Shown piece after piece: positions 10,453-18,453 of a stretch of DNA of 64,000 bases. The notes below the pieces were generated by a model. The model was not told where the DNA came from and did no database searches. It saw nothing but the letters and a program-made list of their open reading frames with translations. The translations under genes were made by a program, and so were the position numbers. Position 1 is the stretch's first letter. Every line of letters begins with the position of its first letter. The stretch is from Hafnia alvei (GTDB lineage: Bacteria > Pseudomonadota > Gammaproteobacteria > Enterobacterales > Enterobacteriaceae), in NCBI RefSeq assembly GCF_034424155.1, contig NZ_CP139992.1, positions 2,248,012 to 2,312,011 of the forward strand, written 5' to 3'.

Positions 10453-11445
10453 GTGACTGATACTAATGTCATTTCGGGTGAACAGTTAAAAATTCAGGAT
10501 GCTGTTTATGCTTTGCAGCTCGACGGCAAAGGCGGAAGCATTCCGGTTACGGATCTCACGCAGGCGACCTGCGAACATCCTTGCTGGCTGCATTTGGACT
10601 ATGCTCGTGAAGAAACTCAACGCTGGCTGACAAGCTCTGTGCTGTTACCTGACTCCGTTCGCGAATGTCTGGCAGGCGAAAGCATGCGTCCGCGGGTGAC
10701 TCGCTTGGGCGATGGCACCATGATTACGCTGCGTAGCATTAACTTCAATAACGATTCACGTCCCGACCAATTAGTGGTGATACGTCTCTATATGACGGGC
10801 AAGCTGGTGGTGTCGACGCGCCATCGTAAAGTGTATGCCATTGACGAAGTGCTGACCGATCTGCAAAACGGCACTGGTCCAGTAAGCAGCGGTGATTTAT
10901 TAGTACAGGTCGCCGATGCGTTAACTGACCATGCCAGCGAATTCATTGAAGACCTGCATGACAAAATTATCGATCTTGAAGATAATCTGCTCGACCAACA
11001 GGTTCCTGAGCGTGGGCAGCTTGCGCTAATTCGCAAACAGCTGATTGTGCTACGTCGCTATATGGCTCCACAGCGTGATGTTTTTGCCCGCTTGGCCAGT
11101 GAGCGTTTACCGTGGATGACCGATGACGATCGTCGCCGCATGCAGGATATTTCAGATCGTTTAGGCCGTGGCTTGGATGACTTAGACGGCAGCATTGCGC
11201 GTACTGCTATTCTGGCTGATGAAATTTCAAACCTGATGGCGGATGCCATGAACCGCCGTACCTATACGATGTCGTTGCTGGCCATGCTTTTCCTGCCAAC
11301 GACGTTTTTAACTGGGCTGTTTGGGGTGAACTTAGGTGGTATTCCTGGCAATACGTCGCCGGTTGCGTTTGCCACATTCTGCTTTTTGCTAGTTTTGTTG
11401 TGTATTTTCGTTGTGGTCTGGTTAAAACGTAGTAAATGGTTGTAA
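10453..11445 (+). CDS. zntB: Zinc transporter ZntB (CorA family)
   Basis: A 330-residue inner membrane protein (E. coli 327): a long cytoplasmic N-terminal domain followed by two C-terminal helices carrying the GVN signature ([11 protein letters not shown]), the ZntB form of the CorA GMN motif. ZntB moves zinc with protons. A start at GTG 10453 is chosen for AAGAGGA just upstream and for length; a TTG at 10432 is the in-frame alternative. The C-terminus ending in KRSKWL is conserved. The fnrS gene lies just downstream, as in E. coli. Confidence 0.93.
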   Translation: MTDTNVISGEQLKIQDAVYALQLDGKGGSIPVTDLTQATCEHPCWLHLDYAREETQRWLTSSVLLPDSVRECLAGESMRPRVTRLGDGTMITLRSINFNNDSRPDQLVVIRLYMTGKLVVSTRHRKVYAIDEVLTDLQNGTGPVSSGDLLVQVADALTDHASEFIEDLHDKIIDLEDNLLDQQVPERGQLALIRKQLIVLRRYMAPQRDVFARLASERLPWMTDDDRRRMQDISDRLGRGLDDLDGSIARTAILADEISNLMADAMNRRTYTMSLLAMLFLPTTFLTGLFGVNLGGIPGNTSPVAFATFCFLLVLLCIFVVVWLKRSKWL

Positions 11446-11513
11446 ATACTCACGGCGAAATTTTTGTGGCAAATCAAAGAAATCGGTATGAATAGCCAAA
11501 ACAGCCCGCGATA

Positions 11514-11527
11514 TTGAGCCATATCAA
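11514..11527 (+). promoter_or_regulatory. FNR box of the fnrS promoter
   Basis: TTGAGCCATATCAA has one mismatch to TTGAT-N4-ATCAA. Its centre is 42 bp upstream of the inferred fnrS start, the class II activator position. Confidence 0.85.
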
Positions 11528-11562
11528 CATTTATCCTTTAGAGGTAGGGCAAACTTCATTTC

Positions 11563-11686
11563 GCAGGTGAATGCAACGCCAAGCGATGGGCGTTGCGCTC
11601 CATATTGTCTTACTTCCTAATTTTTTGAATTATTGCATAGCACATTTAATTCGTAACATGCCGACTTTTAGTCGGCATTTTTTTTT
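11563..11686 (+). ncRNA. fnrS: Anaerobically induced small RNA FnrS
   Basis: The 124-base segment matches E. coli FnrS nearly throughout: it begins GCAGGTGAATGCAACG, contains GCGTTGCGCTCCATATTGTC and TTGAATTATTGCATAGCAC, and ends in a GCCGAC/GTCGGC terminator stem with a T tract. FnrS is an Hfq-binding RNA made under anaerobiosis through FNR that represses aerobic-metabolism and oxidative-stress mRNAs. Its place downstream of zntB is also as in E. coli. The two loops that pair with target mRNAs are preserved. Confidence 0.95.
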
Positions 11687-11727
11687 GCCTTCTCAAACCA
11701 ACCTATTTCCACTACTGCCTTGCATAT

Positions 11728-11743
11728 TTCGTTTTCCAACGAA
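11728..11743. promoter_or_regulatory. Candidate operator of the ArsR-type operon
   Basis: Perfect inverted repeat TTCGTT-TTCC-AACGAA, 55 bases upstream of the first gene of the operon that ends with an ArsR-family repressor. ArsR/SmtB repressors bind inverted repeats near their own promoters; assigning this one is inference. Confidence 0.45.
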
Positions 11744-11798
11744 GCATTACCTCTATAAACCGCTAACTTAACGCTTATCTACGGAGCGGAGAGAAATC

Positions 11799-12110
11799 AT
11801 GATCGCGGTAATCTTTGAGGCAAAAACCAACTCAAATCAGCAGGAACGTTACTTACAGCTGGCTAGTGAACTCAGACCATTGTTAGAAGAGATCGAGGGG
11901 TTCATCGGTATCGAACGTTTTCAAAGTTTGAGTGTGCAAGGAAAAATCTTGTCACTGTCGTGGTGGCGTGATGAAAATGCGGTGTTAGCGTGGAAGAATA
12001 ATATTTTCCACCAGGCTGCTCAGATTGAGGGACGTGAATCCATTTTCTTAAACTACACGATCCGAATTGCTCATGTTGCTAGGGCTTATTCTTCAGAAGA
12101 TAGAGGATAG
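11799..12110 (+). CDS. ABM-fold monooxygenase-like protein
   Basis: A 103-residue protein of the antibiotic biosynthesis monooxygenase (ABM) dimeric alpha-beta barrel type: MIAVIFEAKT at the start, then EEIEGFIGIERFQS, the LSLSWWRDENAVLAWKNN segment and a C-terminal strand YTIRIAHVAR. Proteins of this kind include small cofactor-free monooxygenases and haem-degrading enzymes; the substrate cannot be told. GGAG lies seven bases before the ATG. It is the first gene of a tight three-gene operon (6 bases to the next gene) with an ACT-like protein and an ArsR-family regulator. Confidence 0.75.
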   Translation: MIAVIFEAKTNSNQQERYLQLASELRPLLEEIEGFIGIERFQSLSVQGKILSLSWWRDENAVLAWKNNIFHQAAQIEGRESIFLNYTIRIAHVARAYSSEDRG

Positions 12111-12116
12111 GCGAAT

Positions 12117-12506
12117 ATGCATGATATCCATATTGTGTTGAAAAATTCACCGGGTGAGTTGGCTTGGTTAAACAAGATCCTTGCACTTAATGGTATTGGG
12201 GTTGAAGGGGGATGTGTATTGGCGGTAGAAGAACATTGCCATGTGCATTTTCTGGTCAGTAATGGGCACCGAACCAAGGCCTTGCTCGAGAGCGAGGGGT
12301 TTCAAGTCTGTCATGTTCGGCGGCCTCTGATTATGAGAATTCAGCAGGTGCAGTTGAATGTTCTCGGTGAAATTGCAGCAGCGCTGTCGGCGAAAGGTAT
12401 TAATCTTTTAGTCCATTATTGCGACCGTGCTAATCAACTTATTTTTATTACCGACAATGAGAAGATTGCCCTGCAGGCCACAGAATGTTGGGCCGCTGAA
12501 ACCTAA
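12117..12506 (+). CDS. ACT-like domain protein
   Basis: A 129-residue protein with two ACT-like repeats: the first starts IHIVLKNSPGELAWLNKILALNGI and the second, around residues 62-120, has VLGEIAAALSAKGINLLVHYCD. ACT domains usually bind amino acids or other small ligands, and free-standing double-ACT proteins act as sensors. It has no catalytic domain. It sits 6 bases after the ABM gene and 15 bases before the ATG of the ArsR regulator. The ligand is unknown; the operon context suggests it handles the same effector or reaction product. Confidence 0.65.
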   Translation: MHDIHIVLKNSPGELAWLNKILALNGIGVEGGCVLAVEEHCHVHFLVSNGHRTKALLESEGFQVCHVRRPLIMRIQQVQLNVLGEIAAALSAKGINLLVHYCDRANQLIFITDNEKIALQATECWAAET

Positions 12507-12521
12507 TTGGGATGCCAAAAT

Positions 12522-13217
12522 ATGAATGCTGAGCCGCTTGATAATGCTGATGCACTTGAGGTTTCTATGGCGGCGGTGGCTGCAGCAATGTCAGATCCTT
12601 CACGAGTTAAAATTCTTTGTGCGTTGATGGATGGGCGGGCATGGACGGCGACCGAACTGAGTGCCGTTACAGAGGTTGCGGCTTCTACTGCAAGCGCACA
12701 TCTGAGCCGACTGCTGATGAATAAGTTAATTATTTGCCTTTCTCAAGGCAGGCATCGCTATTACCAACTGGCCGGAAACGAAACGGCAGAGCTCATTGAG
12801 ATGATAATGGGGGTTTCGTGGCAGCGAAGCCCAGCTCAAAAAACACAAGCACCACTTGAGTTGCGAGAGTTAAGAACCTGCTACAACCATTTGGCTGGTG
12901 AGGTAGCGGTGAAAATATATGATTCGATGAGTCATGCTGGATGGTTCAATTCAGAAGGAACCGCATTAACGGATTTAGGTTTTAGCCAATTTAAAGAACT
13001 CGGCATCAATCTCAACAAGAATAGCAAACGTAAAGTTTGCTGTGGATGTCTGGACTGGAGTGAGCGTCGATTTCATCTTGGTGGCGATGCGGGGGCTGAA
13101 CTGTTATTGCACTGCGAGCATAAACAATGGATACAAAGGGTTCCGGGTTTTCGCAAGGTTAACATAACGCCAGATGGCAGAAGGGCAATGGGGAAGCTTT
13201 TTAATATTGACGGTTAG
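12522..13217 (+). CDS. ArsR-family winged-helix regulator with C-terminal cysteine cluster
   Basis: A 231-residue protein, twice the length of a minimal ArsR/SmtB protein. Residues about 15-95 form the winged helix (MSDPSRVKILCALMDGRAWTA, TASAHLSRLL, RHRYYQLAG). The C-terminal half contains C120, the cluster C173-C174-x-C176, and C198-x-H200, which could bind a metal, haem or a thiol-reactive signal. The ATG at 12522 is preferred to a TTG at 12507. It closes the ABM/ACT/ArsR operon and presumably represses it, with the TTCGTT/AACGAA repeat at 11728 as candidate operator. The inducer is not deducible. Confidence 0.8.
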   Translation: MNAEPLDNADALEVSMAAVAAAMSDPSRVKILCALMDGRAWTATELSAVTEVAASTASAHLSRLLMNKLIICLSQGRHRYYQLAGNETAELIEMIMGVSWQRSPAQKTQAPLELRELRTCYNHLAGEVAVKIYDSMSHAGWFNSEGTALTDLGFSQFKELGINLNKNSKRKVCCGCLDWSERRFHLGGDAGAELLLHCEHKQWIQRVPGFRKVNITPDGRRAMGKLFNIDG

Positions 13218-13230
13218 CTTTCAAGTATAA

Positions 13231-13254
13231 AAAACGCCGCTTTACGCGGCGTTT
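13231..13254. terminator. Bidirectional terminator between the ArsR gene and ttcA
   Basis: AAAACGCCGC / GCGGCGTTT with a TTTAC loop; A and T tracts on the two sides make it usable for both convergent transcripts. Confidence 0.8.
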
Positions 13255-13271
13255 AATCTATCTATGAACCA

Positions 13272-14210
13272 TCATTTCACTTCAACGACGTCCAAACGTA
13301 CCGCGTTATCGAAGTTTGGTGCATCTTCATCATCAGCCAATCCGACGGGGATTAGCGGCAACTCTTCGCGGTCAAAAGCCAAATCACCGCCGTCGACAAC
13401 TTCGCCACCGTGCTGAATGCCTTTAAAATCAAACAGATTAATATCAGCAAGATGCGAAGGTACTACGTTCTGCATTGCGCTAAACATGGTTTCGATGCGG
13501 CCTGGATGACGACGATCCCAATCACGCAGCATATCTTTGATGACCTGACGCTGTAAATTCGGCTGTGAGCCACACAGGTTGCACGGGATGATTGGGAAAG
13601 CGCGTGCCTCAGCGAAACGTTCAATATCTTTTTCGCGGCAGTAAGCCAGCGGACGAATGACGATGTGCTTGCCGTCATCACTCATCAATTTAGGTGGCAT
13701 ACCTTTCAGCTTGCCGCCGTAGAACATGTTTAAGAACAGCGTTTGCAGCATGTCATCACGATGATGGCCTAATGCAATCTTAGTGGCGCCCAGTTCGGTC
13801 GCGGTGCGGTACAAGATCCCACGACGTAGACGAGAGCAGAGCGAGCAGGTGGTTTTGCCTTCTGGAATCTTTTCTTTAACTATGCCATAGGTATTTTCTT
13901 CTACGATTTTATATTCCACGCCGATGCTGTCTAAATAGGCAGGCAGGATATCTTCGGGGAAACCAGGCTGTTTCTGATCCAGATTCACGGCGACCAAGCT
14001 GAAATTGATAGGTGCACTTTGTTGCAGGTTGCGCAGGATTTCCAGCATGGTGTAGCTGTCTTTGCCACCGGATAAGCAAACCATAATACGGTCGCCTTCT
14101 TCGATCATGTTGTAATCGACGATGGCTTCACCCACGTTGCGGCGCAGGCGTTTTTGTAGCTTGCTGAGATTGTATTGTTCTTTCTTGTTGATGGTTTGTT
14201 CTTCTGACAT
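13272..14210 (-). CDS. ttcA: tRNA 2-thiocytidine(32) synthetase TtcA
   Basis: ATP-dependent, 4Fe-4S cluster-containing enzyme that thiolates cytidine 32 of several tRNAs. The 312-residue product (E. coli 311) has the PP-loop SGGKDS at residues 47-52 and the two CxxC pairs (CSLC and CNLC) that hold the cluster. The frame is open further upstream, to 14318, but the start [14 protein letters not shown] at 14208-14210 matches the family. The C-terminal NVVEVK-type end (DVVEVK here) is conserved. Confidence 0.96.
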   Translation of the reverse strand: MSEEQTINKKEQYNLSKLQKRLRRNVGEAIVDYNMIEEGDRIMVCLSGGKDSYTMLEILRNLQQSAPINFSLVAVNLDQKQPGFPEDILPAYLDSIGVEYKIVEENTYGIVKEKIPEGKTTCSLCSRLRRGILYRTATELGATKIALGHHRDDMLQTLFLNMFYGGKLKGMPPKLMSDDGKHIVIRPLAYCREKDIERFAEARAFPIIPCNLCGSQPNLQRQVIKDMLRDWDRRHPGRIETMFSAMQNVVPSHLADINLFDFKGIQHGGEVVDGGDLAFDREELPLIPVGLADDEDAPNFDNAVRLDVVEVK

Positions 14211-14595
14211 TGAATATGTATCCGGTGTTATGAGGCTCGCAGGGTTAGGCACCCAACGTGCAATAATCATTTTCTGATCTGGCAGACTATCAGGCCTGAT
14301 GGGCAAGGCCAACTGCATCTAACCTACGCGGCTATCGCCAGTTCTGCTTCGTGGCGTGTATGGTACGGATTACGGCGACGAATTCCAGCGAGTTTTACTG
14401 TGAGATTCTAGAAATTATCAATCCAAGAAATGAAAAGTAAGATCTTTGTTGATAACCCACTGATAGCTAGCTCTATATTGATATAATGACTCTTTAGAAC
14501 AGTAATGGAAGTCTTTAATCTGGCTGCCAAACTTAAACTAGAATCGTACAGAATATTTTTTGAATTAAATAAACTGACCACTGAGAAACACACCA
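14211..14595. other. Intergenic region between ttcA and the acetyltransferase gene
   Basis: A 385-base divergent promoter region. No gene, RNA or clear operator was seen. Overlapping frames here lack a ribosome binding site and any family resemblance. Confidence 0.4.
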
Positions 14596-15117
14596 ATGAC
14601 CATAACGCTTCGTCATGAAACACCGCAGGATATCGATACCATAGAATCAGTTACCGCTAGCGCATTTTTAAATGCGGAACATACCGATCATAACGAGCAT
14701 TTGATCGTTAACGCGCTCAGAGATGCCGGATCACTCACTCTTTCGCTGGTGGCGTTGGATACTCAATGCCTCAGTGATCAACACATCGTGGGGCACGCTT
14801 CTATTTCGCCTGTCACCATTAGCAGCGGTGAGTCAGGTTGGTATGGTTTAGCCCCGGTTTCCGTTATTCCTGATTTCCAAGGAAAAGGGATTGGTTCTAT
14901 GTTAGTTAAACAAATTCTTACTGAATTAAAATCTCTCGGTGCAGCAGGGTGCGTCGTGCTCGGCGAGCCGGGCTTCTATGGCCGCTTTGGATTTGTTGCC
15001 GACGATTCGCTGGTTTTGCTAGGGGTTCCGGCTGAATATTTTCAGACCTTGGCATTTAAAGGACATGTTCCAGTGGGTACCGTTGAGTTTCATGCCGCAT
15101 TTAGCGTAACGAACTAG
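14596..15117 (+). CDS. GNAT N-acetyltransferase, YhbS-like
   Basis: A 173-residue acetyltransferase with a GNAT core. Motif A is represented by VIPDFQGKGIGSMLVKQIL (the acetyl-CoA-binding QxxGxG) and followed by CVVLGEPGFYGRFGF, a segment shared with the YhbS group. The N-terminus begins ITLRHETPQDIDTIESV. It transfers an acetyl group from acetyl-CoA to an amine; the acceptor is unknown. Only a weak Shine-Dalgarno is seen. It is followed by the palindromic promoter region of the DauR-like operon and is probably a separate transcript, although no terminator was found in between. Confidence 0.82.
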   Translation: MTITLRHETPQDIDTIESVTASAFLNAEHTDHNEHLIVNALRDAGSLTLSLVALDTQCLSDQHIVGHASISPVTISSGESGWYGLAPVSVIPDFQGKGIGSMLVKQILTELKSLGAAGCVVLGEPGFYGRFGFVADDSLVLLGVPAEYFQTLAFKGHVPVGTVEFHAAFSVTN

Positions 15118-15165
15118 GTTTATCCGCACTTACGAGCCGTAAAGTCCAAACTGTGGCTTTACCTA

Positions 15166-15208
15166 TTTTCAACATAATGTTGAAAAAGTGATTTTTCGTT
15201 GATATTGT
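15166..15208 (+). promoter_or_regulatory. Promoter and palindromic operator of the DauR-like/PhzF/RidA operon
   Basis: A perfect 21-bp palindrome (15166-15186) has arms TTTTCAACAT and ATGTTGAAAA around a central A. Its right end overlaps a -35-like TTGAAA (15180-15185), followed 17 bases later by TATTGT (15203-15208). An operator over the -35 element fits repression, most simply autoregulation by the downstream regulator. Confidence 0.6.
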
Positions 15209-15257
15209 ATCCTCCATTCTCTGCATGCGCTTCTGCGCCATCTGGTATTCAGCCTCT

Positions 15258-16019
15258 ATGAAGACTTCGGTAACCGATCCTTGTATTTCTGATGTCACTG
15301 ATCCGGCCATCATCAGTGAACGTACATTAGTTGTTAAAGTATTACGCAGCGCGCTGCAAATGCTGGGTTGCGTTGTAGGACGTAATACCGAAGTCGTATT
15401 GCATGATCTAACTAATCCTCAGAACTCAATATTGGCAATCGCGAATGGACATGTTTCTGGACGCCAAGTGGGCAGCTCTGTTTTAGCGGGGCCGCAAAAT
15501 GATAGGGGCTTTTCTGCTGTGATGCAGGAGATCCAAGACGTTTCAAGCGATGAACCTTCTGTGGTGGGGGGTTATGAGACGTTGACTCGCTCGGGCAAAA
15601 AGCTGCGCAGTGCGACAGTGGTATACCGTGACGCTCAGGGACATCCGTTTGCCAGTTTATGTGTTAACTCTGACGTTAGCGGTATTGAGGCTGCTCAGGC
15701 GTGTTTAGCTCAGCTTTTGGCGACGGGCGCGCAGCACGAAAATCAGGCATCAGAGCCGCCCGATATGGAATATCTGATGACGGAAATTATTCAGGGCGCA
15801 ATGCAGCAAAGCGGCACGAAAAACGGTGCCATGAATAAGAAGGCTAAGCTAGAGGCTGTACGTCAGATGCAGGATCGCGGCATATTTATTGTGAAAGGCG
15901 GAGTGGAGAAGGCCGCGAAGGCGCTGGGTGTCACTCGCTATACGATTTATAACTATCTGGAAGAAATCAGACAGAGCCAAACTATCGCCAAAGCTCAGAC
16001 ATCATCGAGGAAAAAATAA
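15258..16019 (+). CDS. YheO/DauR-like transcriptional regulator
   Basis: A 253-residue regulator. The N-terminal YheO-type PAS domain spans about residues 20-140 (GRNTEVVLHDLTNPQNSILAIANGHVSGR, then ASLCVNSDVSG), and a DauR-type helix-turn-helix lies at the C-terminus (RGIFIVKGGVEKAAKALGVTRYTIYNYLEE). DauR controls D-arginine catabolism in Pseudomonas, so the family is associated with amino acid sensing. The start is uncertain: ATG 15258 or ATG 15225, neither with a good Shine-Dalgarno. Its stop overlaps the PhzF start by one base (TAATG). The PhzF and RidA genes behind it suggest control of a small amino-acid or imine-handling pathway. Confidence 0.82.
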   Translation: MKTSVTDPCISDVTDPAIISERTLVVKVLRSALQMLGCVVGRNTEVVLHDLTNPQNSILAIANGHVSGRQVGSSVLAGPQNDRGFSAVMQEIQDVSSDEPSVVGGYETLTRSGKKLRSATVVYRDAQGHPFASLCVNSDVSGIEAAQACLAQLLATGAQHENQASEPPDMEYLMTEIIQGAMQQSGTKNGAMNKKAKLEAVRQMQDRGIFIVKGGVEKAAKALGVTRYTIYNYLEEIRQSQTIAKAQTSSRKK

Positions 16020-16819
16020 TGCAAATTGAAATCTTTCAGGTAGATGCTTTTACTGCTCGTGCATTTGGCGGTAATCCTGCAGCCGTATGTCCGCTAGACG
16101 AATGGCTTGATGACAGCACTTTGCAGCAGATTGCGACGGAAAATAACTTGTCTGAAACCGCATTTTTTGTGCGTAATGGCGAAATGATAGAGCTGCGTTG
16201 GTTTACTCCGCTGGTTGAAGTTGATCTTTGTGGCCACGCCACGTTAGCCACAGCATGGGTGTTGTTCAACCATTTCAATGAAAAAAGCCGGGTGTTGAAT
16301 TTTTCAACACGTAGCGGTGTGCTGAGTGTAACGCGCGACGGCGATTTTTTGGCAATGAACTTTCCTGCCAAAAATCCCGTTCAGGTTGATATTCCGGATG
16401 GGTTGGCTCAGGCGCTCAATCTATCAGTGCCTATTCGTGAAGTTTATAAGGCCGATGATTATATTGTGCTGGTAGATTCGCCTGACGATATCGAAAACCT
16501 TGAGCCAGATTTTTCTCTGCTAGCTAACTATCCCGTGCGCGGCGTAGTCGTTACGGCTGCAGGGAGTCAGTTTGATTTTGTTTCACGCTGGTTTGGCCCC
16601 AACGTTGGCGTGAATGAAGATCCTGTCACAGGATCTGCACATACCTGTCTGGCTCCAATTTGGGCAGAGAAAATGGGTAAGAGCATTCTTACCGCTCAGC
16701 AAGGTGGAAAACGGAAAGGGCAGTTACGTTGCCAATTGCATACTCACGCCAGCGGAGAGTCGCGCGTGATTATCAGCGGGCAAGTGGTGCTTTATCTCCA
16801 CGGGACGATAACGGTTTAA
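16019..16819 (+). CDS. PhzF-family isomerase/epimerase-like protein
   Basis: A 266-residue member of the PhzF/diaminopimelate-epimerase fold: start MQIEIFQVDAFTARAFGGNP, catalytic glutamate 46 in LSETAFFV, DLCGHATLA in the first lobe and EDPVTGSAH in the second. PhzF itself isomerises a phenazine precursor; most family members in enteric bacteria, such as YddE, have no assigned substrate. There are no phenazine genes around, so that pathway is not implied. It is translationally coupled to the regulator upstream and followed 27 bases later by a RidA-family gene. A 19-bp everted repeat of the operator half-site lies inside the gene at 16292. Confidence 0.88.
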   Translation: MQIEIFQVDAFTARAFGGNPAAVCPLDEWLDDSTLQQIATENNLSETAFFVRNGEMIELRWFTPLVEVDLCGHATLATAWVLFNHFNEKSRVLNFSTRSGVLSVTRDGDFLAMNFPAKNPVQVDIPDGLAQALNLSVPIREVYKADDYIVLVDSPDDIENLEPDFSLLANYPVRGVVVTAAGSQFDFVSRWFGPNVGVNEDPVTGSAHTCLAPIWAEKMGKSILTAQQGGKRKGQLRCQLHTHASGESRVIISGQVVLYLHGTITV

Positions 16820-16846
16820 TTTCTAACTTACCTAAAGGTGAAAATA

Positions 16847-17221
16847 ATGACGATAAATATTCATCGATTTGCCAGTGAATTACCTTTTCCGTTTGCTAAA
16901 GCCGTACAAGCTGGCGATTTTCTGTTTTTATCAGGACAGGTTTCAATGTCTGCAGAAGGTAAGCCGATTTACGGCAGCGTTGCGGAGCAAACTGAAAATA
17001 TCATGCAAAGCATCGCAAAAACATTAAGCGACTGCGGCTCTGATTTAGATTCAGTGGTTAAAGTGACAGTCTGGCTATCGGACATGAAACATTTCGCAGA
17101 ATTTAACCAAGTCTATGCAACCTATTTCAAGCAAGGTTTTCCTGCGAGATCGGCAATTAGCTGTGATCTTGTGATGGGATTAGATGTTGAGGTTGAAGTG
17201 CAGGCCGTCATCAAAAAATAA
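16847..17221 (+). CDS. RidA/YjgF-family enamine/imine deaminase
   Basis: A 124-residue RidA-family protein. RidA proteins hydrolyse reactive enamine/imine intermediates released by PLP enzymes. Visible family features are FPFAKAVQAGDFLFLSGQV near the start, NIMQSIAKTLSDCG with KVTVWLSDM, the arginine of FPARSAISC that binds the substrate carboxylate, and the terminal VEVEVQAVI. The ATG at 16847 is chosen for AAAGGTG a few bases upstream; a GTG at 16838 is in frame. It is the last gene of the DauR-like/PhzF operon and is followed by a strong terminator. The divergent sequence suggests a specialised paralogue rather than the housekeeping RidA. Confidence 0.88.
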   Translation: MTINIHRFASELPFPFAKAVQAGDFLFLSGQVSMSAEGKPIYGSVAEQTENIMQSIAKTLSDCGSDLDSVVKVTVWLSDMKHFAEFNQVYATYFKQGFPARSAISCDLVMGLDVEVEVQAVIKK

Positions 17222-17235
17222 TCAATATTTATAAT

Positions 17236-17265
17236 AAAAAGGCCTGCAAATTTGCAGGCCTTTTT
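17236..17265. terminator. Bidirectional terminator after the RidA-family gene
   Basis: Perfect stem AAAAAGGCCTGC / GCAGGCCTTTTT. It serves the RidA gene (plus) and the convergent DUF2000 gene (minus). Confidence 0.9.
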
Positions 17266-17277
17266 ATATTTGAAATT

Positions 17278-17694
17278 CTATTTATACACTGAAAACTTCT
17301 TGGTAATCGGTTTTAGTGCTTCAGAATCGCCAAACAATGCAATAGCAATAAAGTCTAGCTTATCGAGTTCGGTATTTAGCGTGTCTGAAATTTGCTGTTC
17401 AGCGGAATGAGAAAGCATTGTACTCGTAAAGAAATTATAAGTAATACCCGCTTCATTAGCTTTCTGAGTCGCCGTGGCCAGTTGACTACTATTTTTAGCC
17501 TGTAATACAACGACAGGATAGTGGCTCAAGTTGGCTTTTAATCCACTGCTGGCATTTTGATATTCATCAAACACGTTTCCTTCGGCACAGACTGTAATTC
17601 CAGAACTAAGATGGCAGGCTGCATTCATCAGCGTACTGACTTCATGATTTCGATTAAGAATAACATAAAGTTTCTTTTCGTTATCTTCGTACAT
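17278..17694 (-). CDS. DUF2000 family protein
   Basis: A 138-residue soluble protein. The start KKLYVILNRNHEVSTLMNAACHLSSGI and the later YPVVVLQAKNSSQLATATQKANEAGI resemble the DUF2000 family, which has a peptidyl-tRNA-hydrolase-like fold and no known function. There is no signal peptide. It is a single gene, convergent with the RidA operon and preceded by an AT-rich promoter region. Confidence 0.6.
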   Translation of the reverse strand: MYEDNEKKLYVILNRNHEVSTLMNAACHLSSGITVCAEGNVFDEYQNASSGLKANLSHYPVVVLQAKNSSQLATATQKANEAGITYNFFTSTMLSHSAEQQISDTLNTELDKLDFIAIALFGDSEALKPITKKFSVYK

Positions 17695-17877
17695 TTTATT
17701 TTCTCATTTAGATATATGTATTTAAATATATACAATCAAATGGATTGATTCAATTATTATATTAAATTTATTATCGATGATGTTTTTATTTGGATGCAAA
17801 AAATGAGTGTTTAAAAAAAGATATCAGTTTTTAGTTCGAATGTTAGTGGGAGAGTGTTGCGGTGTGTAAAAAAGAAA

Positions 17878-17901
17878 GCCGCAACAAATATATGTTGCGG
17901 C
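17878..17901 (-). terminator. Terminator of the small exported protein gene
   Basis: Stem GCCGCAACA / TGTTGCGGC with a six-base loop; read on the minus strand it is followed by TTTCTTTTTT. Confidence 0.85.
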
Positions 17902-17907
17902 ATAACA

Positions 17908-18189
17908 TTAGCCTTGATGTGGCATCAAAGAAGGGTCCGCAACCACGGCGGGTTTGTGGCTAACAAGGGCCTGTTCATCTTGAGAAATGCTTCCGCTGTT
18001 GTCAGCCCAAGTGCCTTCCATTGTTTTTGTAACTTTCTGATGTTGATAGTTTAAATCTTGATTTTGAGCTGCAATGTGCGTGCTTTCTGTACCGCCGCTA
18101 TTGTCGGCCCATGGGATCTGCATGTCTGCGGCGAACGCAGTACTGGCTGTTACTGTAGCGAATACAACAGATAAAATTAGCTTTTTCAT
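17908..18189 (-). CDS. Small exported protein with a duplicated WADNSG motif
   Basis: A 93-residue protein with a clear Sec signal peptide (MKKLILSVVFATVTASTAFA-AD). The mature part is about 73 residues, hydrophilic, without cysteine, and has the motif WADNSG twice (about residues 27-32 and 61-66), each followed by a polar Ser/Thr/Gln-rich stretch. The ATG at 18187-18189 has AAGG six bases upstream, which supports it over an in-frame upstream start. I do not recognise the family. It is a monocistronic gene with its own terminator, beside a major porin, and is probably periplasmic. Confidence 0.7.
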   Translation of the reverse strand: MKKLILSVVFATVTASTAFAADMQIPWADNSGGTESTHIAAQNQDLNYQHQKVTKTMEGTWADNSGSISQDEQALVSHKPAVVADPSLMPHQG

Positions 18190-18408
18190 ACAATGCCTTA
18201 TTTTGAAATTACAATATATTTCTATGGCGTCCATTGCTGTGTTGGAAATTTCCTTATTTGATAGGCTTATTCTCGCGCTTATTGACTATGAATAAAACCT
18301 ATTAAGTGTAGCCTTATGTATATATTCGTTTCATTTATGAAATGCATAAAACATGATATTTTTAAATTTTAAAGGCATATGGTTTTTTGTTATTTACTTT
18401 GAGTAATT

Positions 18409-18432
18409 AAAAAGCCACCCGAAGGTGGCTTT
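18409..18432 (-). terminator. Porin gene terminator
   Basis: Stem AAAGCCACC / GGTGGCTTT around a CGAA-type tetraloop, with a T tract on the minus strand, 22 bases beyond the porin stop. Confidence 0.9.
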
Positions 18433-18453
18433 AAGCAGAATGCTGAAAAAAGA

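Noticed and set aside
11571-11771. 66-codon plus-strand frame over fnrS
   Set aside because: It lies mostly within the FnrS RNA and its terminator.
14211-14318. N-terminal extension of ttcA
   Set aside because: The family start at 14208-14210 is well conserved and the extra residues match nothing.
14408-14623. 71-codon minus-strand frame between ttcA and the acetyltransferase
   Set aside because: It overlaps the acetyltransferase start, has no ribosome binding site and shows no domain.
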